Under the pieces are notes generated by a model that ran no database searches, was not told the DNA's origin, and was given only the letters and a program-made list of their open reading frames with translations. The position numbers and the translations under genes are program-made. Of a stretch of 64,000 nucleotides of DNA, positions 12,701 through 22,400 are shown piece after piece; position 1 is the first letter of the stretch, and every line of letters begins with the position of its first letter. This DNA comes from Kappaphycus alvarezii (Eukaryota; Rhodophyta; Florideophyceae; Gigartinales; Solieriaceae): positions 1,860,001 to 1,924,000 of the forward strand of contig NADL03000594.1 in the NCBI GenBank assembly GCA_002205965.3, given 5' to 3'.

Positions 12701-13597
12701 ATGATGGTTCTTGGAGGTCGCAACGCTTCTCTTCACGGCCCTCACCGCCGCAAACTACCCACCGACACTTCCTCTTCCGCCTCTGTTTTCCACCCCTCTG
12801 CGTGCCTTGGAACTCACTTTTGCCGAGTTTGACGCACGTCAACGAGAAATATACCGTCGTGGCATGCTACCGGAACGTCCCACCCTGTTGCAGCATGGTC
12901 CACTTCGAATTCTCATACGTCTTCTCCATCCCCGGATACTCTCAAGGAATATGCCCACACCCTGCGAAAGTACAATGTCAAGCATGTCGTACGCGTCTGT
13001 GAGCCTACCTATGAAGCTGCTTACTTGCGTCAGTTTGGCTTCGACGTTCATGAGTGGCCATTTGGTGACGGCGAGGCTCCATCTGCCAGAATTGTCGCAA
13101 AGTGGCTCAATTTAATGGATATGGTCTTTCAGTTGGACAAACAGGGACCGGTAATGGAGACTGAAAGCTATGGCTCAACCGTCGATAGCAGTTCGGACTC
13201 GGACTCGTCGGTCTCAGCTTCTGCATCCATGGAAAAAATGAACGCCAAAGTTGAGACCGTGGCGGTTCATTGTGTCGCGGGCTTGGGACGCGCGCCGGTG
13301 TTGGCTGCTGTCGCATTATTGGAATTGGGCATGGAATGGTTTGAAGCTGTGGGCTGGATTCGTGCCTTGAGAAGAGGTGCGATTAATGCTGTGCAAATGG
13401 CATTCCTGGAGCGCTATGCGACGAGGCCCGTGTTGCCACCGATGCCGGTCAAGTCTGGAAAAGTCAAGTCGAGGCCGGGTGGCTTGGTGGGTGGTTTGTG
13501 GCCGACACTGAAGGCCGCGAGGCCGTTTCGGTTGAGGAGCCCTGGTAATGGAAAGAAACGGCTCGCGTCGACGACGCACGGTTTGGACAGAGAGTAA
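12701..13597 (+). CDS. PRL-type (PTP4A) protein tyrosine phosphatase
   Basis: A dual-specificity phosphatase of the PRL family, which removes phosphate from proteins or lipids at membranes and also binds CNNM magnesium transporters in other organisms. Seen here: a segment with RPTLLQHGPLRILI (about 12876-12920, like the PRL start), VVRVCEPTYE with the family's regulatory Cys, the acid loop HEWPFGDG (Asp codon 13067-13069; one of the usual two Asp is Gly), and the P-loop HCVAGLGRAP with catalytic Cys codon 13271-13273. A Ser/Asp-rich insert sits between acid loop and P-loop. The tail is basic but lacks the usual CaaX prenylation Cys. The ATG at 12701 and the catalytic part share a frame, but the middle reads in another. 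Two single-base slips are implied, one near CCCC at about 12800 and one near 12925. They may be sequence errors or decay; introns seem unlikely. Confidence 0.8.
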
Positions 13598-15615
13598 GTA
13601 GTAGTAATGTTGAAGGGAATCGGATTGTAGTGCGTGGAATATATTTTCGAGGCAGGATACTGTGGAGTGTCATTTTGAATTCTGAACACTACGCGGGTCA
13701 TGCATATTTTTCTTGAGGAGACCCAGTCTCGAGCGCGAGTTTTGGGTAGAAAGGTTTTTATCGTAGCGGTGATCGTAAAGTAAACTTGTTAGTTCTTTTT
13801 TGTGTTAAACTGCTGTTGGTGTGTAGTCCATGGGTGTTATGGCGGCTGGAAGAGACAGGCAGCTGGTGCGGTCTTGTTGATGTGAATCAAAGAGCGTTAC
13901 AACAATAGAGTCTATTTGCAGGTCCGTATCAGATCGATTCTACTGATGTTTGTCTATCTGTGCGAATTTGCCTACGAATCTGGGACGACCCCATCGATGC
14001 TGCGCGCAACTTGCAGCTGAGCAGTGTGCCATACGTGCGCTGACTCAGCAACCCCGAATAACTGAATACGACGTCCATATCTCCTCATTTTGACCGTGCG
14101 TTGCTGACGTGCAGGTATTGTGGATGTAGAAATGGGGCGTCTGTTATTGCTTACGCACAGTCCAGACGGGTATTTACTGATACAAAAGTTCGTTGGATAG
14201 CGGCAACTCCTCTCTGAACTGTTAGAGCTCAACTAGATATTTACAGTTTACGTATGAGAAAATCGACGAGAGGAATTGGACAGCAAAGACAAAGAACATA
14301 TTGGATTGGCAGTTTCTGAATTGGGAGGGAATTGGGCGAATTGATGCTTGCACAATTTCTACTTGCGGAATATGAGTAGATGGTATAGATGTGCTAGTTG
14401 GTGGGTATGGTCGGAGAGGTTATATCTGGAAGCTCTAGGCCTTTCCTTAACTAGAGGACTAGGGGTGTTAACGGGGCAAGAGAGGTGTGTACAGAACTCT
14501 TTGCTTTTGCAAGCTATTGAAGATCTCTGTGGTTTAGCCGTGATGCAAAGCTGGGTCAGTGAAGTGTATATAAAATTAGAACATAGGAATCGCAAGACTT
14601 TACAGCAATTGTCGAATAACATTGGTTCTGGTGGGCAAACGCATTGACAAAGATGCTGAGCGAGGGCTGTGTTCGATTTCAGGCGATTGAGCAAGAATAC
14701 GTGGAAAGGGGCCGAATGGCAGACAGGCAAGAGCGGGATGGTGTTTGTGGTTGTATTGAAGATTAGGAAACGAGTTGGGCTATGCCCATGGTGGGTAAGA
14801 TGAGCAAGGATTCAAGAGGAACTTTAGACTCTCTGTCATCATTACCGGGTGGATTATTTTTTGTGTGCCATGAGTTACAACGCGACGGAAGGGAAGGTAT
14901 AATGATTTGGCTATGTCAACTGGAATGAAACGTTGATGAAAGTTATTATCTAGTTGCAACTCATATGCGCATGCAGAGCTGTTGATTTGTAGAAGACCGA
15001 CTTTCAGACAAACGAGCGCCACGTCGAGCCCTTCTTTTATTGAGTTGCTGTATTCTTCTTGAGCGCATCCTTCTGGCAAGCTAGACCAGGGTACGACGGA
15101 ATATCTCTCTCTAGCGTAGAGTAGAGCTGATGAAGTTACGCAGGGGCATGCGGTACAGCACAGCAGTATTGTACTGTACTGTACTGTGCTACTGTGGTCG
15201 TTCTGTACCGTACCTAAATTGCGAAATTTTAGGTCAAGTGATAATAATTGTACGTCATAATCGAACCAATTGATTCGATTTCGGTACGAATTTAAGTCGA
15301 TTACATCGATTTAAAAAATTAGTTAAACGGATTATTTCGATATGAATATCTCCCTTGTACTGTATCATATGATACCTGCTTGGTGGAAAATTTCAATTTG
15401 AAAACCCTGACACGCTAAGCCAATGAGGGTTTGAGCTGCAAAATTGCATCGTAGCCTTGAGAATCTTTGCCTGTCCTACAATTGATGTAATGTTACCATC
15501 GGGACTAACATTACAGTCTATTATGATTTTGCTGTAGCCGTTCGTAAAGCTACAGTACAGTACAATTCACTGTCACCGGCGAAAAGCCGTCCTTAACGAA
15601 CGACCCACTTAAATT
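13598..15615. other. Intergenic spacer downstream of the phosphatase
   Basis: No supported gene. Frames of 60-120 codons on both strands lack motifs. The stretch includes a tandem GTACT run at 15171-15187 and an ACAGTACAGTAC word near 15551. Confidence 0.5.
15171..15187. repeat. Tandem GTACT run
   Basis: Three GTACT units in a row followed by GTG, inside a longer ACAGCACAGCAGTATT...GTACCGTACC context (15150-15215). It is a short tandem expansion of the same word that makes up the palindromes elsewhere. Confidence 0.75.
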
Positions 15616-15657
15616 GTCCACGTGGCGAACGTGTATGTTTTTCGAACTGTCCACGTG
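15616..15657. promoter_or_regulatory. Two G-box (CACGTG) sites upstream of the 195-residue gene
   Basis: The word TGTCCACGTG occurs twice, with CACGTG at 15619-15624 and 15652-15657, 33 bases apart and 150-190 bases before the ATG at 15807. CACGTG is the classic E-box/G-box core bound by bHLH or bZIP factors in eukaryotes. The repeated flank makes chance less likely. No binding evidence exists beyond the sequence. Confidence 0.4.
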
Positions 15658-15806
15658 TGACTTTGGGATCTCTCTGTAAGGTACATAGGTACCTTAGAGT
15701 TACCACCACCAACTGTCTCATAAATCCCTGCGGATCTAACCCGATCAGCTACTGTAGATAACCATCCACAACCTCAGCTCCACTCCCGGTACGACACCGC
15801 CCAAAC

Positions 15807-16394
15807 ATGAAACTCGCTCGTTACTGGCGTCGTCTACGCGCACGCTGGAGACTGCATCGCATGGAATGGAATGGAATGCAGCGCCCCTTGCAACCTCCCC
15901 CAGGCTATGAGCAGTACCACACTTTGGAGGCTGCATATCCCGGTTATCGACGCAAATTAAAAAAGATGGAAACGTGGGCCGAATTTTCTCAATCTCTTGT
16001 TGACGCCTGGCGTTTGTACAAGCACTATTACATTCCGGATCCCGAAATGGAAAAATGGGAACGCGAAATAGTGCGCAAGGATGAGGACCGAAGAAGTCGA
16101 GAATTGTACAAGAAATTGAAGCGTGGGGAACAGGCCATCATGAGGGGAATTGAAAAAGCAGAGCAAGTGGCAGGGGAGGTGGCTGATGAGGCTGAGAGAC
16201 AACGACCGGCCGCTGATAGGTGGATGCAGGATAGGGTGGGAATTTTGAAGCAGTCTGTGGCAGAGTTTTCGGAGGGCTATCGAGAGGTGGCCAGCGGCGA
16301 ACTCACGTTTTGGGGGGAGGCCCGTGATGACGAAGATCTGATCAATGAGGATAATCGACCCGTCGTGTACAGAGTGGATAAGGAGGTAGACTGA
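15807..16394 (+). CDS. Conserved-looking charged protein, 195 residues, unknown function
   Basis: A clean frame from ATG to TGA. The N-terminus is strongly basic and aromatic (MKLARYWRRLRARWRLHRMEW) and could be an amphipathic targeting helix. The middle is rich in Lys/Arg/Glu and Tyr/Trp (residues about 30-95), followed by an Ala/Glu/Arg helix likely to form a coiled coil (about 95-140). The C-terminus is acidic. There is no transmembrane segment and no family I recognise. It converges on the membrane-protein gene on the other strand with only 25 bases between stop codons, typical of a compact genome. Two G-boxes lie upstream. The even charge pattern and length argue for a real gene; the function is unknown. 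Confidence 0.65.
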   Translation: MKLARYWRRLRARWRLHRMEWNGMQRPLQPPPGYEQYHTLEAAYPGYRRKLKKMETWAEFSQSLVDAWRLYKHYYIPDPEMEKWEREIVRKDEDRRSRELYKKLKRGEQAIMRGIEKAEQVAGEVADEAERQRPAADRWMQDRVGILKQSVAEFSEGYREVASGELTFWGEARDDEDLINEDNRPVVYRVDKEVD

Positions 16395-16419
16395 GTGGTT
16401 TAATTGTGTTTCATCCTTT

Positions 16420-17451
16420 TCATGATGTTTGGTTGCAGAAGCCTTGTGTGACCGTGAGTTTGAGTGCGGGTGATGTTAGTCTACGAGGTCTTGTCATGTT
16501 GAAATGCTTCTTCGCCAACGAGCGGTTGTCTGTTGTCCTTGGAAAGATTACGTTTGATGATATCTGTGACGACACAGGCGGCGCCGCATTCTGAGATGAG
16601 TGTGATAGGAATACCAAGAAATGGGACGCAGAGAGGAGACTGTACACAAAACCACATCCCGAAAGGTATCCGCGGTATCTGTCGTAAAAGTAAGAGCGGG
16701 ATTTTTCGTCGAGACGGATGTTGTATTCACGGATGACCTCGGTTCCAAGATCGTCGGCATCAATGACTGCTTCTCCCAAGGAGACGAGGGCATCGTCAAC
16801 ACGGGATGATTCCAGGATCTCAGCGGGGATGGCATGAATGGAGGCGATCAGTGCGGCCACAGGGGTGCCCAGGACTGGGCGCATAGATGCAAATTTCACG
16901 GCGGGTACAGCGACGTATTTTCCGCCTGGAAAAAGCTTATTGATAATGGTGCCGGTCATTTTAAAGAGAGTGAGCTTTGCGACACGCTTAAAGTTATTCC
17001 ATTTGAAGCGGAGAGAGGTTTTGGCCTTTTCCTGGGCTTGCAGTGTATCTGCGAATTGCGGATTTAGGTGTTTCAGTGCGGCGTAGAACATTGTAGATTG
17101 TGCTTTGTATTTGCGTTCGAGTAGGAATGTAGACAGGACTGTGACTATGCGGCCCCATCTCGAAATGGTCCAAAACAGCTCAGTGAGATCATCGGCAGGA
17201 TCACGGAGGAGGAGGAAAATGAGAATTCCAGACGAGACGTAGAGGATTTGAGCGTTACGAATAGGTTCGAGAAGATCCCAAAAGACGAGGCGGAGGTCTT
17301 TGGAGGATGCAAACAATAATATGCCTTCGAAGGCGGAAAACATGCCCTTTGCAAAACCGGCATAAAAAGCAGCATGAGAAGCGTCTTTGACCGTGAAGGG
17401 CGGTGGAGGGGTACCGCCCGCGGCATTGGGGATTCTGGTGGTAATTGACAT
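16420..17451 (-). CDS. RRT8/LDS (EI24-domain)-like multi-pass membrane protein
   Basis: An uninterrupted 343-residue frame. Hydrophobic segments lie at about residues 30-50, 68-85, 180-205 and 262-280. The part reading MRPVLGTPVAALIASIHAIPAE, then a charged spacer, then YRGYLSGCGFVYSLLSASHF resembles the core of the fungal RRT8/LDS/outer spore wall and EI24/CysZ-like group, where a re-entrant Pro-rich segment precedes the last membrane helices. Members sit in the endoplasmic reticulum, vacuole or lipid-droplet membrane; the biochemical activity is unclear. The N-terminus is short and polar with a Pro run. The ATG at 17451 is preceded on the coding strand by a pyrimidine tract. The assignment is from pattern alone; an unrelated multi-pass protein is possible. 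Confidence 0.5.
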   Translation of the reverse strand: MSITTRIPNAAGGTPPPPFTVKDASHAAFYAGFAKGMFSAFEGILLFASSKDLRLVFWDLLEPIRNAQILYVSSGILIFLLLRDPADDLTELFWTISRWGRIVTVLSTFLLERKYKAQSTMFYAALKHLNPQFADTLQAQEKAKTSLRFKWNNFKRVAKLTLFKMTGTIINKLFPGGKYVAVPAVKFASMRPVLGTPVAALIASIHAIPAEILESSRVDDALVSLGEAVIDADDLGTEVIREYNIRLDEKSRSYFYDRYRGYLSGCGFVYSLLSASHFLVFLSHSSQNAAPPVSSQISSNVIFPRTTDNRSLAKKHFNMTRPRRLTSPALKLTVTQGFCNQTS

Positions 17452-17968
17452 GAGGGCAGGAGGAGGAAGAGTAGATCAAGAAGACTTTGGTCTTGGGCGG
17501 TTAGTGCGAAGGGAATCGCGTACACGGCCAACTAATGGTGGTGGTCGTAAAGACAGGGACGGAACACGTGCCAAGGTTGCAATTTGCAGAAAACCAAACT
17601 TACTGTAAGGCACAAAGGAGACCTTGCTGTACGGTACATTACAGTGTTGTACAATGCTCAAATCGAATAAATAAAGCACCGCGTTCTGTAAGTTACCATA
17701 CTGTACCCGCACTGTTGACATACTGTAAGATTCAAACAAATGTCCTGGAGTACACGTGGATACATGCAATTGGTGGGTATGTTTTGCATTACAGTTGTTC
17801 GTGGGGCCTACAAATCCTTACGGTTGGCACTCCCGCCGCGGACGTTTGTCTGGCTTCTCTCCTGGATCAACACTTCTGCGGCATATAGTCTTGTAGCAGC
17901 TGTTGGCCTCTATCAGGCCATCGGTATATCCTGTCGCGACCTTGACCATCTTACTTGACGCAAGCACC
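17452..17968. promoter_or_regulatory. Divergent promoter region between membrane protein and GrpE
   Basis: About 517 bases separate two genes read outwards. It holds two CACGTG cores (17565-17570 and 17753-17758) and several GTAC/TACAG words (about 17620-17730). A pyrimidine tract on the minus strand directly precedes the start at 17451. Shared control of both genes is plausible but not shown. Confidence 0.45.
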
Positions 17969-18676
17969 ATGCTCCGCTCATTCCTCACCCGAAGATCCTC
18001 CGTACTGCTTCCTCGCTTCTACGAGACCCCTGCGCATCCCATCCCAACCCCTGTCATTCCCTTTGCTTCACAAGCAGGCAACAACCAGGAGGGTACCACG
18101 GAATCCACTTCCGATTCCACCGACCCGTCATCTCATCACTCCACTGAAACGGATCCCTCCACCCACCATGAGAATCCTCTCACTACCGAACAGCAACTCG
18201 CAAAGCAGCTCGAGGAAAAGGAGAATGAAATCGCAGAACTGAACGACCGCACCCTTCGCGTTCTGGCAGAAATGGAAAACGTTCGCATGATAGCCCGTCG
18301 CGACGTCGACAATGCGAAAAGATACGCCATCGCCCCGTTTGCAAATAGCCTGCTATCTGTAGCTGACAACCTAGGCTTGGCTTTGAAGGCCGTCCCTCAA
18401 GAAGCCTTGGACAACCCTGACAATCAGCAATTGAAAGGACTATATGTTGGTGTTGGTGCCACTGAAGCCGAGTTACTAAAGGTCTTTGCACAGCATGGTA
18501 TCACTAGGTTTGGTGATGTCGGTGATAAGTTTGATCCCAACCGCTATCAGGCCTTGTTCGAAGCTCCCATGGATGAACATGAGCCAGGTACCGTTATTGA
18601 TGTTTCAAAGTTGGGGTATGCACTAGGCGATAGAATACTCAGGCCGGCGGAAGTCGGCGTGAGTCGCGCTCCGTAA
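17969..18676 (+). CDS. Mitochondrial GrpE, Hsp70 nucleotide-exchange factor
   Basis: GrpE releases ADP from mitochondrial DnaK/Hsp70 during protein import and folding. I chose the ATG at 17969 (235 residues) because it begins MLRSFLTRRSSVLLPRF, a good presequence; an in-frame ATG at 17903 would put 22 unlikely residues before it. A Ser/Thr/His-rich linker follows. Then comes the coiled-coil region with the family's RVLAEMENVR and the ARRD pattern (about residues 75-115). The C-terminal beta domain has GDKFDPNRYQALFEAP, GTVIDVSKLGYALGDRILRPAEVGV and a short tail, all typical GrpE. The frame is uninterrupted and full length. Two G-boxes and GTAC words lie in the shared upstream region. A plastid GrpE is the main alternative. 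Confidence 0.93.
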   Translation: MLRSFLTRRSSVLLPRFYETPAHPIPTPVIPFASQAGNNQEGTTESTSDSTDPSSHHSTETDPSTHHENPLTTEQQLAKQLEEKENEIAELNDRTLRVLAEMENVRMIARRDVDNAKRYAIAPFANSLLSVADNLGLALKAVPQEALDNPDNQQLKGLYVGVGATEAELLKVFAQHGITRFGDVGDKFDPNRYQALFEAPMDEHEPGTVIDVSKLGYALGDRILRPAEVGVSRAP

Positions 18677-19432
18677 ACTACACGTCTTACCTAATCGTAA
18701 TCGTCGTTGCCATTTGACGCTGACAGTTCTGGTTGCCGCATCTCCGCAGGTGCACACTCGTTGTTGCTCATTGCTCATGTTGATGTGTACGCCGTCGTCC
18801 GCGACATATAGCTCATCTGACTGTCTTGTTGCGGTTAGTCTGTTCGTTGGAGCACTGCCTTCTTTTGATTTATTGGCTTGGGCATCCGCAGCTGATTCAA
18901 ACAGATTCAAACAGCTTTCAATATTGTCAAGTTGTGCCCATTGCTGCGACCTAGTTTGGTGTATGAATACTCGCAGCGGTCACTACCTCGGACATGGGTC
19001 TCGCGGATCGAAAAAGTCCAGGGCCTGCGCACTAGCCGGAATCTGATTCACTTTGGCATTGCGGAATTGCTTGTCCGGTTGAGAGATCTTCAGCAGGAAT
19101 GCACCTTTCCGTTTAGTTTCCATTCGAAGGGAAATTTCGTGTGCTCAGATTCAAGAAAAGGGGCTACGAACTCTACGAGTGGATTCATAAAACTACCAAG
19201 TCCAAGTGTCACAAATAAACAACCAATGCATGAAACCAGGCATTGCTATCTCTAAAGTTTACAAATCCCCTAACAACGAAAATGCGCGCCATGCACAACC
19301 ATCGCAACAGGCAAGCGGAATCTAAGTTGACCACCGCCTCAACTAATTCCCGAGAGGACCAAACCCTATTGGTCGGAACAGAGAGGAAGATCTAGGCCAG
19401 TTAGCACAAGTCAGCATAAAAGCACCAGCTGA
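18677..19432. other. Intergenic spacer between two convergent genes
   Basis: It lies between the stop of GrpE and the stop of the large malectin gene. A 110-codon frame (18714-19046) has no motif and I do not support it. No repeat or element end is visible. Confidence 0.5.
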
Positions 19433-22400
19433 TCACGTGTGAACTGGAGCCCTTGCTATCCAAGAGGAAGAACCTCGATTGACATTCATGTTCGATTCCT
19501 GCTGTTCACTCTCGTACTCCTCCTGGCGCCCCTGTTCAAGACCAGAATCCCGTGTGATTGAAGTTGAAAATGATCTCGGTCCCACGCTGAGACGGTTCGC
19601 AACAGATTTGACGTATGGCTGTCGTCTTCTCCGCAGCTCATCAAAATCTGCGTTTGGCCGCGCATGTACCTTGTCGTGTGCTTTGCACGAAGTCTTCGAA
19701 ATCCGAAGCCATCCAGAATCGGGAGCGAAATGCGAAGGCTCATCACCCTCGACGTTGGTCTTTGAAGAAGGTGCCAGAGGTGTTGCGCTTCGAAGGCCGG
19801 ACGTCATCGTTCCGGGAGCCACCTCTTCCTGCGAGTTCATGTCCATCGCGGCTCCATGATTAGCGTAGCTGGATTTGGACTCGTTTTCCTTACCGAGGCC
19901 AGGGCTTTCATCATGAGAGCTGTGAGAGTGCGGAGCGCGTTCCGCCAGGTAAGTACCAGCTGGGACAAGGTTTCGTTTGCTGTTGGACCACCACTCTGGC
20001 CATGGTCCGTCGTTTGAAGCATTATCGCTTGCTGCAGCTCTTCGGGGGAACGAATTTCCCATCTGCGCTGCTTCGGCTCCTGTTCCTTCCGCTGAATTTT
20101 CATCAAGCAAAGAAAAATCATGACGTTGTTCAGTATCCACCCTACCGGAGGTCCTCATCGCCTCTCTCGCCACCGGCGCCAGGAAAGATCGCGTAAGGGT
20201 GGTCCGGGAAACCTTTGGATTTCCTTTGACAACATTACCTAAGTTCTCATCGGCGACTTGGACATGCATGCTCTGTTCGTAAGGCGATGGGGCTGCGCTT
20301 GGCGTTGAGCTCATGGACTGAGCCCGAGAATCACGGGTATCCTCATTGTATTCTTCATCATCTGCAGGGTTGTTACCATGGGGCGCCCACGGACCTCCTC
20401 CGAATGCGAAGCTCTCCATTGTGCGCTCTTGTTTCCCACTCGATTCCGATTCATGTGCCATCGGCCGCGCTATCGAGTGGTAGGCATTAAACGAATCCGA
20501 TGCTCTATATTCCAGGCGCGAGCTAGCCGCGGTGATTTCATCTCCAAGGTTGGTTAGCCTGTCCCCGTCTGTGCGGCTTCCGGAGTAAAGGCCTGTGTTA
20601 GGCATCGTGATTGTGTCATTGGCGGTGTACCCCACAGAATTGGCTCCCTGTGACTTGCCCATGCCAGAGTCGCCTTGGACGTTGAGGCTGGTGTACTCGT
20701 TAAATCTGTCGGGCTGCATATGATCATAGGTTGATGTACCTCCGGTCCTGGTCCGTCATCTTGCGGCTCCGCCCCATACACCGAGCCAACCGCCCCTCCA
20801 AGACCATCTCCAGCTCCCTCGTAGGCGAATGATCCGTCTTTCGGTTTCTGTCGGGATTCGAATGTTCCCTCACCGCCACTGTACATAGTTTGGCCTTCAC
20901 CGTACACAGAATCATTCCCAGCTTGCCAGGGCCGAGACCTAGATCATCAGTGTATCCACCTTGGCTTGGATCGTAGTCTGCTGGTTTGTGTGCAGAGTAT
21001 TGGCTGCTGTAAGAATAGGAGCCACCCCTTCCTCGGAAGATAGCAAAGAAGAGGCATACGAGCAATAATCCCACAAGCAAACCCCAAAGACACCCATGCC
21101 AATTGTGAATCCATTTCCTTCAGGTTGTGTTCTGATCAGGTCAATGAATGGACCGGCTACGATAGTGGGACCTTCGTCATCGTCTCCGTCGCCGGTTAAG
21201 TCGTTATTTTCACCGTCATCCTCGATCACTGTCCCTTCGGGAACACCGATGGCCCCCGTTGAATTTTCGGGTACCGATGTTACTGGTTTCGGTGGAGCGG
21301 GGTCTGGTGAAGATGCAGATTGTAGCGGTATAGGAGAGGGTGTTTCAGTCGATTCAATTATCACCTCGTTGGCACCGGTTGCGGACGAAACTTGAGAAGG
21401 CGTTGGATCTGCTTCGCCCTGACCTTCGCTGTTAGAGGAAGGCGCATTTGATGAATCTATGTCCCCGGGAAGAGGAAGCGTTGGAACATCAGGAACAGGG
21501 CTCGGTTCTAGAAGTGATTCTCCCAATTGTGCACTTCCGCTTGTGACGGGCACTAGTTCCACTGAGGCCGCTGCGGAGGCTGAAACGCTTGGTGCGGGTG
21601 TCACAGCCACTGCCACGATTGGTGTAGGTGTTACCGTTGGTCCATCCTCTGGAGAAGGGCTCCCTGGGATAGCTGGCAACGCACTTGGGGACGGGAGGGG
21701 GGGATCCACAGGGGGTAAAAGCGGTTGGCGGTCATCGATCAGTGGCGGCTGTACCATTGATGTGTTGGCAGGGGAGGGTGCGATAGATTCCCCCAGGATG
21801 GCTTCTTGATCAATTCCTAGGGAAACTCCCCCACTTGAGTCTGGGTTGGCTGTATCAACGTCTCCAATACTTGTTGATACGGGAGCCACCGCAGTAACAG
21901 CAGCTTCTGGCGAGAAATTAATAGATTCAGAATCCAACTCCATTGAATATTCCGGTTGCTCGTTTTCAGAGTTTATCGTTAGGCCTCCAGATGGTGAATT
22001 GGACGGATTGAGGGTCGCATCCGGAATGCTTAAGCTCACTCCACTCGCGAATGACACAGACGGCGAAGCGCTTCCAGACGGTTGCATGGATCCCGAGATG
22101 GCCGTAATGGTACCTCCTGAAGCTGAAGGAGAGATATCCGGGGACAATGCTGGGATCCGCAGGAATTGGTGGCACGGCAGTGGGCTCCTCGTTGCCAATA
22201 GCAAATGGGCTCGGGATCCCTGATTCATCCCAATCACTGTCCTCATCATCACCTGAGCCAGCCTGGTCATTGTCAACTGGAAGAATCGCTGCCGGGGGAG
22301 GACTGAAAGGCGATGAAAAGGGAGGAGTCTGGGTTGGTGTAGCGCTCGGGAGAAGAGAGGGCGTAACACTCGAGGTCTGACTTGGCAACTCATTGGGAGC

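Noticed and set aside
18714-19046. 110-codon frame after GrpE
   Set aside because: No motif, ordinary spacer composition and a competing frame of similar length; not supported as a gene.
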